A stretch of DNA of 64,000 nt from Bettongia penicillata ogilbyi. Lineage: Eukaryota; Chordata; Mammalia; Diprotodontia; Potoroidae. The position numbers and the translations under genes were made by a program. Location: positions 2,770,265-2,834,264 of the forward strand of contig JAJHZJ010000751.1 of NCBI GenBank assembly GCA_023548195.1, written 5' to 3'. The notes beneath the pieces were generated by a model, which ran no database searches, was not told where the DNA came from, and worked only from the letters and a program-made list of their open reading frames with translations. This document shows, in pieces, positions 43,791 to 52,229 of the stretch (the first letter of the stretch is position 1; the number at the start of each line of letters is the position of its first letter).

Positions 43791-44443
43791 CCTTGGTGGG
43801 AGGAGCCAAGATGGTGGAGTAGAAAGACTCACATATGCTAGCTCCAAACCCACAACCCATAAATTTCCTGTAAAAAGAACTCCCCACAAATTCTGGAGCA
43901 GTGGAAGCTGCGCACCAACGCAGTGGAGGAGACTTCTGTTCCAGAGAGCCCTGAAAAACCGCCAGCAAAGGTCCATCACGCACGGGACAGCGGAGCCCAG
44001 ACCTGCTCACGCGGCCCCAGAGGAGCGGATCTGAGCAGGCTTCAGGGACGGAAACTCTGGCGGTCGCAAAGGTCCCTCCACCCACAGGTGGTACAGGTCA
44101 GTGAGAGAGACTTCTGGGCTGGCGAGAGGGGAGTGTAGTGTCTCCATAACTTAGGCCCCCTTGGGAGGCAGAGGCAGTAGCAGCTAGCGGCTCCCAAGGC
44201 ATACAGGAGCTCAGGGCCATTACCAAAGGTCTGCTCGTAATCCCCCTGAGGGAACTGAGCCTGGGAGGCGGCCCTGCCCCCACCTGAGCACCAGAACTTA
44301 AGCTCACATTGAACAGCAGGTACGCCCCGCTGAAAGTCCTGAGGCTGGGGAGCAGCATTTGAATCTCAGACCCCAAGCACTAGCTGGGTGGATCTAGGTG
44401 GGGGTGGAGAGGAATCTCTGAAGTTAAGTAACTGTCTGGGAAA
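43791..44443 (+). promoter_or_regulatory. HAL1-A 5' UTR, probable internal promoter
   Basis: About 650 bases before the first conserved ATG (44444), with markedly more CpG than anywhere else in the window (CGCACCAACGCAG, CACGCACGGGACAGCGG, CACGCGGCCCC, GGCGGTCGC within 43910-44070). CCAAGATGG at 43806-43814 (+16 to +24) fits a YY1 core, and human L1 uses a YY1 site at a similar position for start-site choice. L1 5' UTRs act as internal RNA polymerase II promoters. Activity here is inferred. Confidence 0.6.
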
Positions 44444-44496
44444 ATGCCCAGAAAAGGGAAGAAAAAAAAGACCATAGAAGGCTACTTTTTGAACAG

Positions 44497-45492
44497 ATGT
44501 TTCTGCCTTTCATTTTTGATGACAAGGAACACTACTACTTACCATCAGGGAACGAGATAGAAGTCAAGGCCTCTGTACCCCAAACACCTGAAATATATAT
44601 CCAATGGGCTCAGGCCATGGAAGAGCTCAGAAAGTATTTTGAAAATCAAGTTAGACAGGTGGAGGAAAAACTGGGAAGAGAAATGAGAGAGATGCAAGAA
44701 AAGCATGAAAAACAGGTCAATACCTTGGTAAAGGAGACCCAAAAAAATGCTGAAGAAAATAACACCTTGAAAAATAGGCTCACTCAATTGGCAAAAGAGG
44801 TTCAAAAAGCCAATGAAGAGAAGAATGCTTTTAAAAGCAAAATTAGCCAAATGGAAAAAGAGGCACAAAAGCTCATTGAAGAAAATAGTTCTCTCAAAAT
44901 TAGAATGGAACAGATGGAGGCTAATGACTTTCCGAGAAACCAAGAAATCACCAAACAAAACCAAAAGAATGAAAAAATGGAAGAGAATGTGAAATATCTC
45001 ATGGGAAAAACAACTGACCTGGAAAATAGATCCAGGAGAGACAATTTAAAAATTATGGGACTACCTGGAAGCCATGATCCAAAAAAGAGCCTAGACATCA
45101 TCTTTCATGAAATTATCAAGGAAAGCTGCCCTGAGATTCTAGAACCAGAGGGCAAAATAAATATTGAAGGAATCCATCGATCACCGCCTGAAAGAGATTC
45201 AAAAAGAGAAACTCCTAGGAACATTGTGGCCAAATTCCAGAATTCCCAGGTCAAGGAGAAAATATTGCAAGCAGCTAGAAAGAAACAATCCCAGTACTGT
45301 GGAAATACAATCAGGATAACACAAGACCTAGCAGCTTCTACATTAAGGGATCGAAGGGCATGGAATAGGATATTCCAGAAGTCAAAGGGACTAGGACTAA
45401 AACCAAGAATCACCTACCCAGAAAAACTGAGTATAATACTTCAGGGGAAAAACTGGTCTTTCAATGAAACAGAGACTTTCAAGCATTCTTGA
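44497..45492 (+). CDS. L1-type ORF1 protein of HAL1-A (331 aa open frame)
   Basis: RNA-binding chaperone of L1-type retrotransposons. It forms trimers on its RNA and is needed for ribonucleoprotein assembly. Visible parts: a long coiled coil (residues about 38-170, rich in Glu/Lys/Gln heptads such as MEELRKYFENQVRQVEEKL), an RRM-like domain (about 172-262, with LKIMGLP at 184-190 and NIVAKF at 242-247) and a C-terminal domain (about 265-331, with RITQDL 273-278, RRAW 286-289 and PRITYPEKLS 303-312). Length is near the family norm. Both ends are damaged. The likely original ATG (44444, MPRKGKKKK) is out of frame with the body. Near the 3' end a lost base, compared with HAL1-B, replaces the EDFQAFL ending with ETFKHS and an early stop. 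No stop interrupts 331 codons. The annotated ATG is simply the first in the open frame. Confidence 0.85.
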   Translation: MFLPFIFDDKEHYYLPSGNEIEVKASVPQTPEIYIQWAQAMEELRKYFENQVRQVEEKLGREMREMQEKHEKQVNTLVKETQKNAEENNTLKNRLTQLAKEVQKANEEKNAFKSKISQMEKEAQKLIEENSSLKIRMEQMEANDFPRNQEITKQNQKNEKMEENVKYLMGKTTDLENRSRRDNLKIMGLPGSHDPKKSLDIIFHEIIKESCPEILEPEGKINIEGIHRSPPERDSKRETPRNIVAKFQNSQVKEKILQAARKKQSQYCGNTIRITQDLAASTLRDRRAWNRIFQKSKGLGLKPRITYPEKLSIILQGKNWSFNETETFKHS

Positions 45493-45660
45493 TGAAAAGA
45501 AAATCTGACTTTCAAACACAAGAATGAGAAGCAGCATGAAAAAGTAAACAGCAAAGAGAAGTCATAAGGGACTTATCAAAGGGGAACTGTTTACATTCCT
45601 ACATGGAAAGACAATATTTGTAACTCTTAAAACTTTTCAATATCTGGGTAGTTGGTGGGA

Positions 45661-45702
<42 letters not shown>

Positions 45703-46567
45703 ACACGTGTGCGTGCACACGCACATACACACATGCATGCACATACAGAGACAGAGAGCACAGAGTGAATTGAATAGGATGGGACCATATCTTAAAAGAA
45801 ATTAAGGTAAATGGTGAGAGAGAAATGTAGTGGGAGGAAAGAGGGTGAAATGGAATGGGGTAATTATATGTCATTTAAGAGGCAAGTAGGAGACTTTTTA
45901 GTGGAGGGAAAAAGAGGAGAGCTGAGAAAAAAAAACATGAAGTTTATTCTCATTGCATTCGACTAAAGGAAGCAATAAAATTATGCACACTCATTTTGGT
46001 ATGAAAACCTATCTTACAATACAGGAAAGTGGGGGAGGAGATAAGCAAGGGGGTGGGGATGATGGAAGGGAGGGGAGGAGGGAGTAATTGAAGTCAACAC
46101 TTAGGGAGGGACAGGCTCAAAAGAGAGAACAGAAAAAATGGGGGGCAGGATAGGATGGAGGGAAATATAGTTAGTCTTACACAACACAACTATTATCGAA
46201 GTCATTTGCAAAACTACACAGATATGGCCTATATTGAATTGCCTGTCTTCCCAAAGGGAATGGGTGGGGAGGGAGGGATGGGGAGAATTTGGAACCCAAA
46301 GTTTTAGGAACAACTGTTTAGAATTGTTCTTGCTACTAGGAAATAAGAAATACAGTTAATGGGGAATAGAAAGTCATCTGGCCCTACAGGGCAAAAGAGA
46401 AGATGGGGACAAAGGAGGGATGATAGAAGAGAGGGCAGATTGGTTATAGGGGAAATTAGAATGCTTGGTGTATTGAGGTGGGGGGAGGGGATAAATGGGG
46501 AGATTATTTGGAACCCAAAATTTTGTGAAAATGAATGTAAAAAGTTAAATAAATAAATTTATATTAA
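45493..46567 (+). other. HAL1-A 3' UTR with tandem L1-like tails
   Basis: Purine-rich 3' UTR. The module GGGGAGAATTTGGAACCCAA occurs at about 46279-46298 and a related GGAGATTATTTGGAACCCAA at about 46498-46517. The first is followed by an L1-tail-like CTAGGAAATAAGAAATACAG and the second by the true end. G-rich runs (46031-46083; GGGTGGGGAGGGAGGG at 46262-46277) could form G-quadruplexes. There is no ORF2 frame. Confidence 0.75.
45662..45730. repeat. (CA)n microsatellite within HAL1-A
   Basis: About 19 CA units at 45662-45700, then mixed GTGTGCGTGCACACGCACA-type sequence. HAL1-B has only TATTTATATACATTTAGAC at the same place, so the repeat grew in this copy. Confidence 0.93.
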
Positions 46568-46581
46568 AAAAATTCTTCCTT
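46568..46581 (+). repeat. Target-site duplication, right (HAL1-A)
   Basis: Exact copy of 43777-43790. The host L1 resumes immediately after it with GTATTCTTTTTTTGATGAG. Confidence 0.92.
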
Positions 46582-48556
46582 GTATTCTTTTTTTGATGAG
46601 AAAAAATTCCATTCTACCTCTCCTTTCCCCCCTCTGCAAGTGTATCATCCCTCCTTCTCACCCCTTCATTTTGTTTTTGAGATCATCTCAATATAATCTG
46701 CTCACATCCATGTTTACTCCTTCTAACTGCTCTAATAATGATTAATTTCTTTGGAGTTAGGCATATCATCTTCCCATGTAAGAATGTAAACGGTTTAATA
46801 TTATTGAGTCCCTTATGTTTCCTGTTTACATTTTTACACTTCTGTTGAGTTTGAATTTCAAATTATCTATTCAGCTTTGGTATTCTCATGAGGCATGCTT
46901 GGAAGTCCTCCATTTCATTAAATATCTATTTCCTCTGGAGGTAGTTTTTCTGAGTAGGTTTTTCTTGGTTGTAATTCTAACTTTCTCTCCTACCAGAATA
47001 TCCTATTGCAAGCCCTTTGCTCCTTTAATGTGGAAGATGTTAAATTTTATGTGATGTTGACTATGTCCTTATAGTATGTGAATGGTTTCTGTCTGGTTGA
47101 TTTTAATATTTTCTCCTTGACATGAGAGCTCTTGAATTTAACTATAATATTCCTGCACATTTTCATTTTGGGCTTTCTTTCAGGAGGTGTCAGTGGATTC
47201 TTTTAATTTCACTTTTATCCTCCAGAAATAAGACAGTAGGGCAGATTTCCTTGATAAATTCTTGAAATATGATCTATTTTGTTTATGTGGTCGTGGTTTT
47301 CAGATGGTATAACAATTTCTAAGTTACCTCGTTTTTTGTCTATTTTCTAGATGAGTTGTTTTTTTCTAAAGATATATTTCATATTTTCTTCCATTTTTTA
47401 TTCCTTTGACTTTGTTTTATTATTTCTTGAGGTCCAAAGCAGTCATTAATTTCCACTTAATTCAATTTTTACATAACGATTTTCTCTAGTTGGAGTTTGT
47501 ATTCCTTTTTCCATTTGGACAATTCTACTTTTTAAGGAGTTCTCTTCAGTACATTTTTGTACCTCTTTTATGAAGCAGGTCATTCTCTTTTCATAATTCT
47601 CATGCCGCACTCTCATTTCTTTTTGTATTTTTATATCTATTACACCAATATCTTTCTTTAACCTTAGTTGTTTTTGTGCTTGTGTTCAATTTGTTTTTTT
47701 CTTTGCAGCTTTGCTTGTAGCTATTTTCACTTTGTTGTCTTCTGGGTTTGCATCTTGGACTTTTCTGCTACTATAATAACTTTTTATGGTCAAGAACTAT
47801 TTTTAATGCTTGCTTATTTTTTCTATCCTGTTTCTTGACTTTGAATTTTATCTTAAAATTTGACTCTTCTCACATGAGGATGGAAAAACACTTCCCCTAG
47901 CTTCAAGTTTATTTTATACTACTATTTTCAGAGCTAGTTCTGGGAGTCTGCAAATTTTTTGTGCTCCCAAAGTGGTATGACACAGGGAGAGGTGTGGTCA
48001 CTGCTCTCTTGGTCTACGTTCTGGCCTTTACTCAGGAAAGATCCCTTGTTCTCCTGTTATCATAAGCACTTCTACTCCTCTCTGCCTTGGAACTGGGACC
48101 ATGGCCCTTGATCCCTTGTGAATGACTGTAAGCCCTCCTTTCCATGCTGGAACTGCAACCCAGAGCTATGTATAGAGAATACAGATGCCAATATGTGCCA
48201 GCTGCGACCAGTATCAGCAGAGTCCCTGTGCTCTCTTTTTGAACAGTTGTCTGATCCCCTTACTATCTCTGGGCTGAGAGCTCCTTAAGCTGCTGCTGCT
48301 GCCACTGTTGGAGCAACCTCCAAGACCTACTGCTCTTGTTGGCACTGCATTCGCTCTGGACTGATCCCAAGCCCACTGTCACAGATTTCCCTTGCTGACC
48401 TCTTAAGTTGTGTTAAACTTGAAAAATGTCTCACCACAGTCTTTTGGTGGCTCTGGTGCTCTAAGTTTTATTTGAGTCATTATTTTAAAGATGTTTAAAG
48501 GAAAATGTTGGGGGAGTTGCGCTGGGTTGCTGCCCCTCCTCTGTCATCTTGACTCC
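46582..48556 (-). mobile_element. Older antisense L1: interval, ORF1 and 5' UTR
   Basis: Continuation of 43425-43776. On the minus strand, 5' to 3': a 5' end GGAGTCAAGATGACAGAGG (48556-48538), 5' UTR (48530-about 47960), degraded ORF1 (about 47900-46850) and the ORF1-ORF2 interval (46830-46582). It is much more diverged than HAL1-A. The 5' end abuts the right half of the split SINE, so the inserted unit reached full length at its 5' side. Confidence 0.78.
46850..47900 (-). pseudogene. L1 ORF1 fossil of the older element
   Basis: Segment by segment this is the reverse complement of HAL1-A ORF1: CTCCTTGACATGAGAGCTC pairs with the QVKEKIL region, TCAGTGGATTCTTTTAAT with the EGIHRSP region and ATTTTTTATTCCTTTGACTT with the QNQKNEK region. 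All frames contain stops. Confidence 0.75.
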
Positions 48557-48559
48557 TTA

Positions 48560-48720
48560 CCTCATTTTCCTCACCTGTAAAATGGAGATAATAATAGCAC
48601 ATGCCTTCCAAAGTTGTTGGGAGAATAACACGAGGAAATATTTGTAAAAATCTGAGCACAGTGTTTGGAACATAGAAGCAGCTTTATAATATTTGTAATG
48701 AATGCTTATTTCCTCCCTTC
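48560..48720 (+). mobile_element. Ther1/MIR-like SINE, right half (split)
   Basis: CCTCATTTTCCTCACCTGTA, AAATGGAGATAATAATAGCA, CAAAGTTGTTGGGAGAATAA and GTGTTTGGAACATAGAAGCA complete the SINE begun at 42512. Together the halves make one full SINE of about 290 bases. Confidence 0.8.
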
Positions 48721-48835
48721 CAAGTTATTTAACTTCTCAGTTCCCCAGTTTCCCCAAATGCAAAATGAGATGGTAAGATATGATGGATCCTAAGGTTCCT
48801 TGGGTTTCTATGACCCTATGATATCAATGAATTAA
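48721..48835 (+). repeat. MIR 3' fragment
   Basis: CCCCAGTTTCCCCAAATGCA, AAATGAGATGGTAAGATATG and AAGGTTCCTTGGGTTTCTAT form a sense MIR end. Confidence 0.6.
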
Positions 48836-48939
48836 ATAATCAAAATATGTCATGGTTTATCATATTCCATAGGTCTCATGAAATTACATTTGACAATCAA
48901 CTTCCTCCATGGAAGGAAACTCATATTATGCAGATTTTC

Positions 48940-48971
<32 letters not shown>

Positions 48972-49340
48972 GAATAGACACCACTTAGAGTACTATCTAA
49001 TACAATAGAACAGATTTAATTCAAAATACTTTAGAACATCTCATTTTATTTCAATCCATGGTAGCTCATATTTTTTTCTAGACTGCCATAGTTTTCATGT
49101 AAAGGAGTTAGCGAAATAACTGCCCTTCATACTAATCAAATATTCTGTAGATTAATTATGGAGACCTCTTGTTTCCATCAATACAATTTTGACATTCAAT
49201 TATTTAGCTCTTTACTTATTAAATCATCTTTTTGAGACACTTGTTTTGTTGAATATATAGATTGGCTAACTTTGGAAAAGATTTTAACACTAAATTGATT
49301 GTTTAGAGTGCCATCGGTAGGAATACTTCATATACCTTAG
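48836..49340. other. Unique DNA with short (CT)n
   Basis: About 500 bases, AT-rich. A (CT)n run with TTTC interruptions lies at about 48941-48971. No gene seen. Confidence 0.45.
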
Positions 49341-49342
49341 AA

Positions 49343-49540
49343 CAGAGGTGGAAAATACACAACCTGGAACACTCTGGAGGGCAGCCCAAACCAGATTAAA
49401 ATGCAACTGGAAAATATTTAACGATACAAATAAAAATACTATAAAACATAACTAGCGTTACATTTTAAAATTAAGTCAAAATGCAGGGCTCCTCATGTGT
49501 GGTTTCATGGCCCCAGTTTCTATTTGAATTGAACACTACT
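49343..49540 (+). mobile_element. hAT-like MITE (copy 2)
   Basis: CAGAGGTGGAAAATACACAA at the left, AACCAGATTAAAATGCAACT and GGAAAATATTTAACG inside, and TTGAATTGAACACTACT at the right. This is the same order as 15761-15967, with eroded terminal inverted repeats. Confidence 0.65.
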
Positions 49541-49544
49541 TCCG

Positions 49545-50205
49545 CCACTTTGATTTTTCCTGAAAAGCTAAGTTCATCCTAAATTATGTATAAAGGAATA
49601 AATTACAGACACAAATAAACTTTTCTTATAATTGTCTCCATTTAAAATTTCATTGTAAGAGAGGCAATGTGGTGTGGTGGAAAGAATGTCAAAATTCGAG
49701 ACAGGATCATGAGTTTGAAAGAAGAGATTGTGTCATTTTTTTTGCCTTTGTTTCCCTAGCATAGGATTTAGCACACAACTGGTGCTCCACAAATGGTTAT
49801 CGATTGACCCAGTGATGTAAATGAAAAGAACAAAGACCCCATACTGTACTCCATATGATTATAATACCAAACTTTGCATGCCTAAAAAAATGAGGTAATG
49901 TACCTCTCTCCCTTCTTTGCAGAGATGTGTGATTATGAGTGTGAAATAATTTCATGTACTGTCAGCCTAGGGTGATGGCATGGTTAGTTTGTCTAAGCCA
50001 ATTTTTGTTTTTGTTTTCTTCTTATTTACGTGTTACAAGCAATGCTTCCCTGGGTACGGAATTTGGAAGAATATTTGGAGGGAGGCATATATTTGAAAAA
50101 GAATGAGATGTAAAGAAAAAGTTATGATTGTTTTTAAATTAGATGCAGTTCTAGTTCCAATTCTTACATGAGACGTTTCCTGTCACATGTGTTGTTAGTA
50201 GACCG
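49545..50205. other. Mostly unique DNA with small fossils
   Basis: 49655-49720 (GGCAATGTGGTGTGGTGGAA) is a MIR head and 49735-49805 (CCCTAGCATAGGATTTAGCA) is an L2 end. The rest is unassigned. Confidence 0.45.
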
Positions 50206-50209
50206 CAGG

Positions 50210-50345
50210 ATTCATGTATCTGCTATCCCTGCACCCACAGAACATAAGCTCCATGGGAGTAGTGACTGTTGTATGGTTCTCTTTTGTATCCCTAGTACAG
50301 TGATTGGAAGAAAAGGAATGCTTAATATAATTGTGGGATTAAATT
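50210..50345 (+). repeat. L2 3'-end fragment
   Basis: AGAACATAAGCTCCATGGGA, TTTGTATCCCTAGTACAGTG and ATTGGAAGAAAAGGAATGC in L2 order. Confidence 0.6.
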
Positions 50346-50439
50346 GAATGTAAATTTAAATGAGAAAAATTTTTAGGTTTTTTATTTATTTAGTTTTTAG
50401 TTTAAACTCATGTGTCTTGGATCCAGATGTGTGCTTCAG

Positions 50440-50660
50440 GAACAATTTTCAAAAATTGACTATAGTGTCATTTCTTTTTTCACATATTGATTGGTTTTGT
50501 GGAAAATTTCATATCTTTATCTTATTTCTTCTTTTGAAAAAAATAGCACTATGTTATAATAGATGGCTTTGGGGGGATCAGGAAGGGAGAGAAATGTAGG
50601 GGAAAATCTAGGGATGTAAAACAAAAGAGATCAATAAAATTATATTTCTAAATTCATTTC
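50440..50660 (+). repeat. LINE-like 3' end, copy 1 of local pair
   Basis: GTGGAAAATTTCATATCTTT, CTTCTTTTGAAAAAAATAGC, ATAATAGATGGCTTTGGGGG, AATCTAGGGATGTAAAACAA and ATTATATTTCTAAATTCATT recur with small changes at 51480-51670. Probably the 3' terminus of an L1 subfamily distinct from the others here. Confidence 0.6.
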
Positions 50661-50664
50661 AATT

Positions 50665-51225
50665 TTGCATACATTGAAAGAACTCAGACTCTACAGAAAC
50701 CTTAGCATTGCCTTGTACTTGCTCAAAGGGCTTATCTTAACATAAAATAATAACTAAGGGAATAATTGATAAGTACACTTATTGAAGGTGGCCAAACACT
50801 TTATAGTCTCTCTGATTCTGAAGAAACATGATATGTATCATAGATAATAACTATTCAATATGGTAAGTTCACATTTTTAAATCCAATTATCATTAAATAT
50901 TGACAGAATCAACATGTTTCTGGGTGAATCAGAAACCCAATTCCTTCCCATTTCTCTGAATATAGTTCAAGCCACATTGATTTTAATACAAGGAATGTAT
51001 ATCAATAAAATAACAGGTCTCAAATACAGAGATATAATTATTATTATAATAAACTTCCTATTCACTCTTCAGCAGTGTACTCTCCATGTCATTGCAGAAT
51101 GAAATGGTCACTGTAGGGTCTCCATAGCATGATATTTATAAGCAGAATCAAAGAAATCATTCCCAGTGTCTAATTATTGACTACCAAGTTTGACTTTGGA
51201 CAGATTCCTTGCCCTCATTGGGTTG
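50665..51225. other. Unique DNA
   Basis: About 560 bases with no element or gene recognised. Confidence 0.4.
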
Positions 51226-51229
51226 CAAT

Positions 51230-51675
51230 TTAATCACCAGATGGATAAGATAAATACAGAGAAAGATTTGCATCAACTGATGCACAGTGAAGTAAGCAGA
51301 ACCAGGAAGACAATACACACAATGAGCACAATGTAAATAAAAAGAACAACCAAAAAGGTCAAAATAAAATCTGTGAAATTGTTGAGCATGTGATTGACCC
51401 CAAAGAAAAACTATGATTAAACACCTCATCCTGATCTTTTGCAGAGATGGAGGTAGTTAGTAAGACATGGGGAATTTTGAATATAATTTCAATTTTTTAT
51501 CTTTTTGTTGATTTGTGGAAAATTTCATCTCTTCACCCTATTTCTTCTTTTGAAAAAATAACTATGCAATAATAGATGGCTCTTTGGGGGCATGAATGGG
51601 GAGAAATGCAGGGGGAATCTAGGGATGTAAAAAACAAAAGAGACCCATAAAATTGTATTTTTAAATTCATTTGAT
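51230..51675 (+). mobile_element. L1-type LINE 3' end, copy 2 of local pair
   Basis: CAACTGATGCACAGTGAAGT, AAGCAGAACCAGGAAGACAA and TACACACAATGAGCACAATG are the post-MEY region of marsupial L1 ORF2. The segment continues to the 3' end shared with 50440-50660 (GTGGAAAATTTCATCTCTTC, AATCTAGGGATGTAAAAAAC). Confidence 0.7.
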
Positions 51676-51884
51676 ACCAGTAGAAAAAATATTTAATTTA
51701 GAATCAGAATTGGTATTTTTGTCTTGAATGATTTTGGTCAATCAAAATATTTCCTACAAAAAAAAGATTTTTTCTCCTCATATAATCATCAATGTTCAGC
51801 TGGGAGAGGTCATTTAGGCTAACCCTTCTTCGAACACTGAAGTTGAGTGACTTGTTTCTTATTTAGAATTGGATACTTTAGGCT

Positions 51885-52225
51885 ATAGTGCTGGGAGGGC
51901 TACCTTTGGAGTCAGAGAACAGGATGTTGAGTCCCAACTCTGCCACTTACTGCTTTGGGTAGTGTGACCTTGGGTAAATCACTTAACATACCTGACTAAA
52001 TTTTTTCATCACCAAAATCATGCTGTTGGACTAAATAGCCTCTAAGATCTCTTCTAGCTCTAATTCTAAGACTTTATGACCTAAGTGTGAATCTTATTTG
52101 CCACTGAATACATGTGGGACCTTTGTCAATTCACACAATTCTGGGTCTCAGTTTTCTCAAAATGATAGTGTTAGACTAGATGACCTCTAAAGTCTTTTCC
52201 AGCTGTAATTCCACAGTCTTGTGAT
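51885..52225 (+). repeat. Two tandem MIR/CORE-SINE fossils
   Basis: 51885-52075: ACTCTGCCACTTACTGCTTT, GTGTGACCTTGGGTAAATCA and AGATCTCTTCTAGCTCTAAT. 52100-52225: GGGTCTCAGTTTTCTCAAAA, TAGACTAGATGACCTCTAAA and TCTTTTCCAGCTGTAATTCC. Both are in sense orientation. Confidence 0.75.
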
Positions 52226-52229
52226 CTCA

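Larger units (their letters stand above)
43791..46567 (+). mobile_element. HAL1-A: complete ORF1-only L1 derivative
   Basis: 2777 bases flanked by a perfect 14-base duplication AAAAATTCTTCCTT (43777-43790 and 46568-46581). Order: 5' UTR with the GCCAAGATGGTGGAG start, ORF1, a 1.07 kb purine-rich 3' UTR, and an A/T-rich end. No endonuclease or reverse transcriptase is present, and ORF1 is followed directly by 3' UTR. The identical architecture in HAL1-B (56945-59589) shows this is a real family structure and not a deletion of one L1. It depends on L1 ORF2 in trans. It inserted into an older antisense L1, whose two halves join cleanly when HAL1-A and one TSD are removed. Confidence 0.92.

Noticed and set aside
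43738..44085. 115-codon minus-strand frame in a CpG-rich region, possible host exon
   Set aside because: It lies across the HAL1-A 5' UTR and its insertion boundary, so it cannot be an ancestral host exon.
44545..44964. 139-codon minus-strand frame, and further minus frames at 44802-45413
   Set aside because: Antisense shadows of the L1 ORF1 coding frame; their Phe/Leu-rich composition is what an antisense of a Lys/Glu-rich coiled coil gives.
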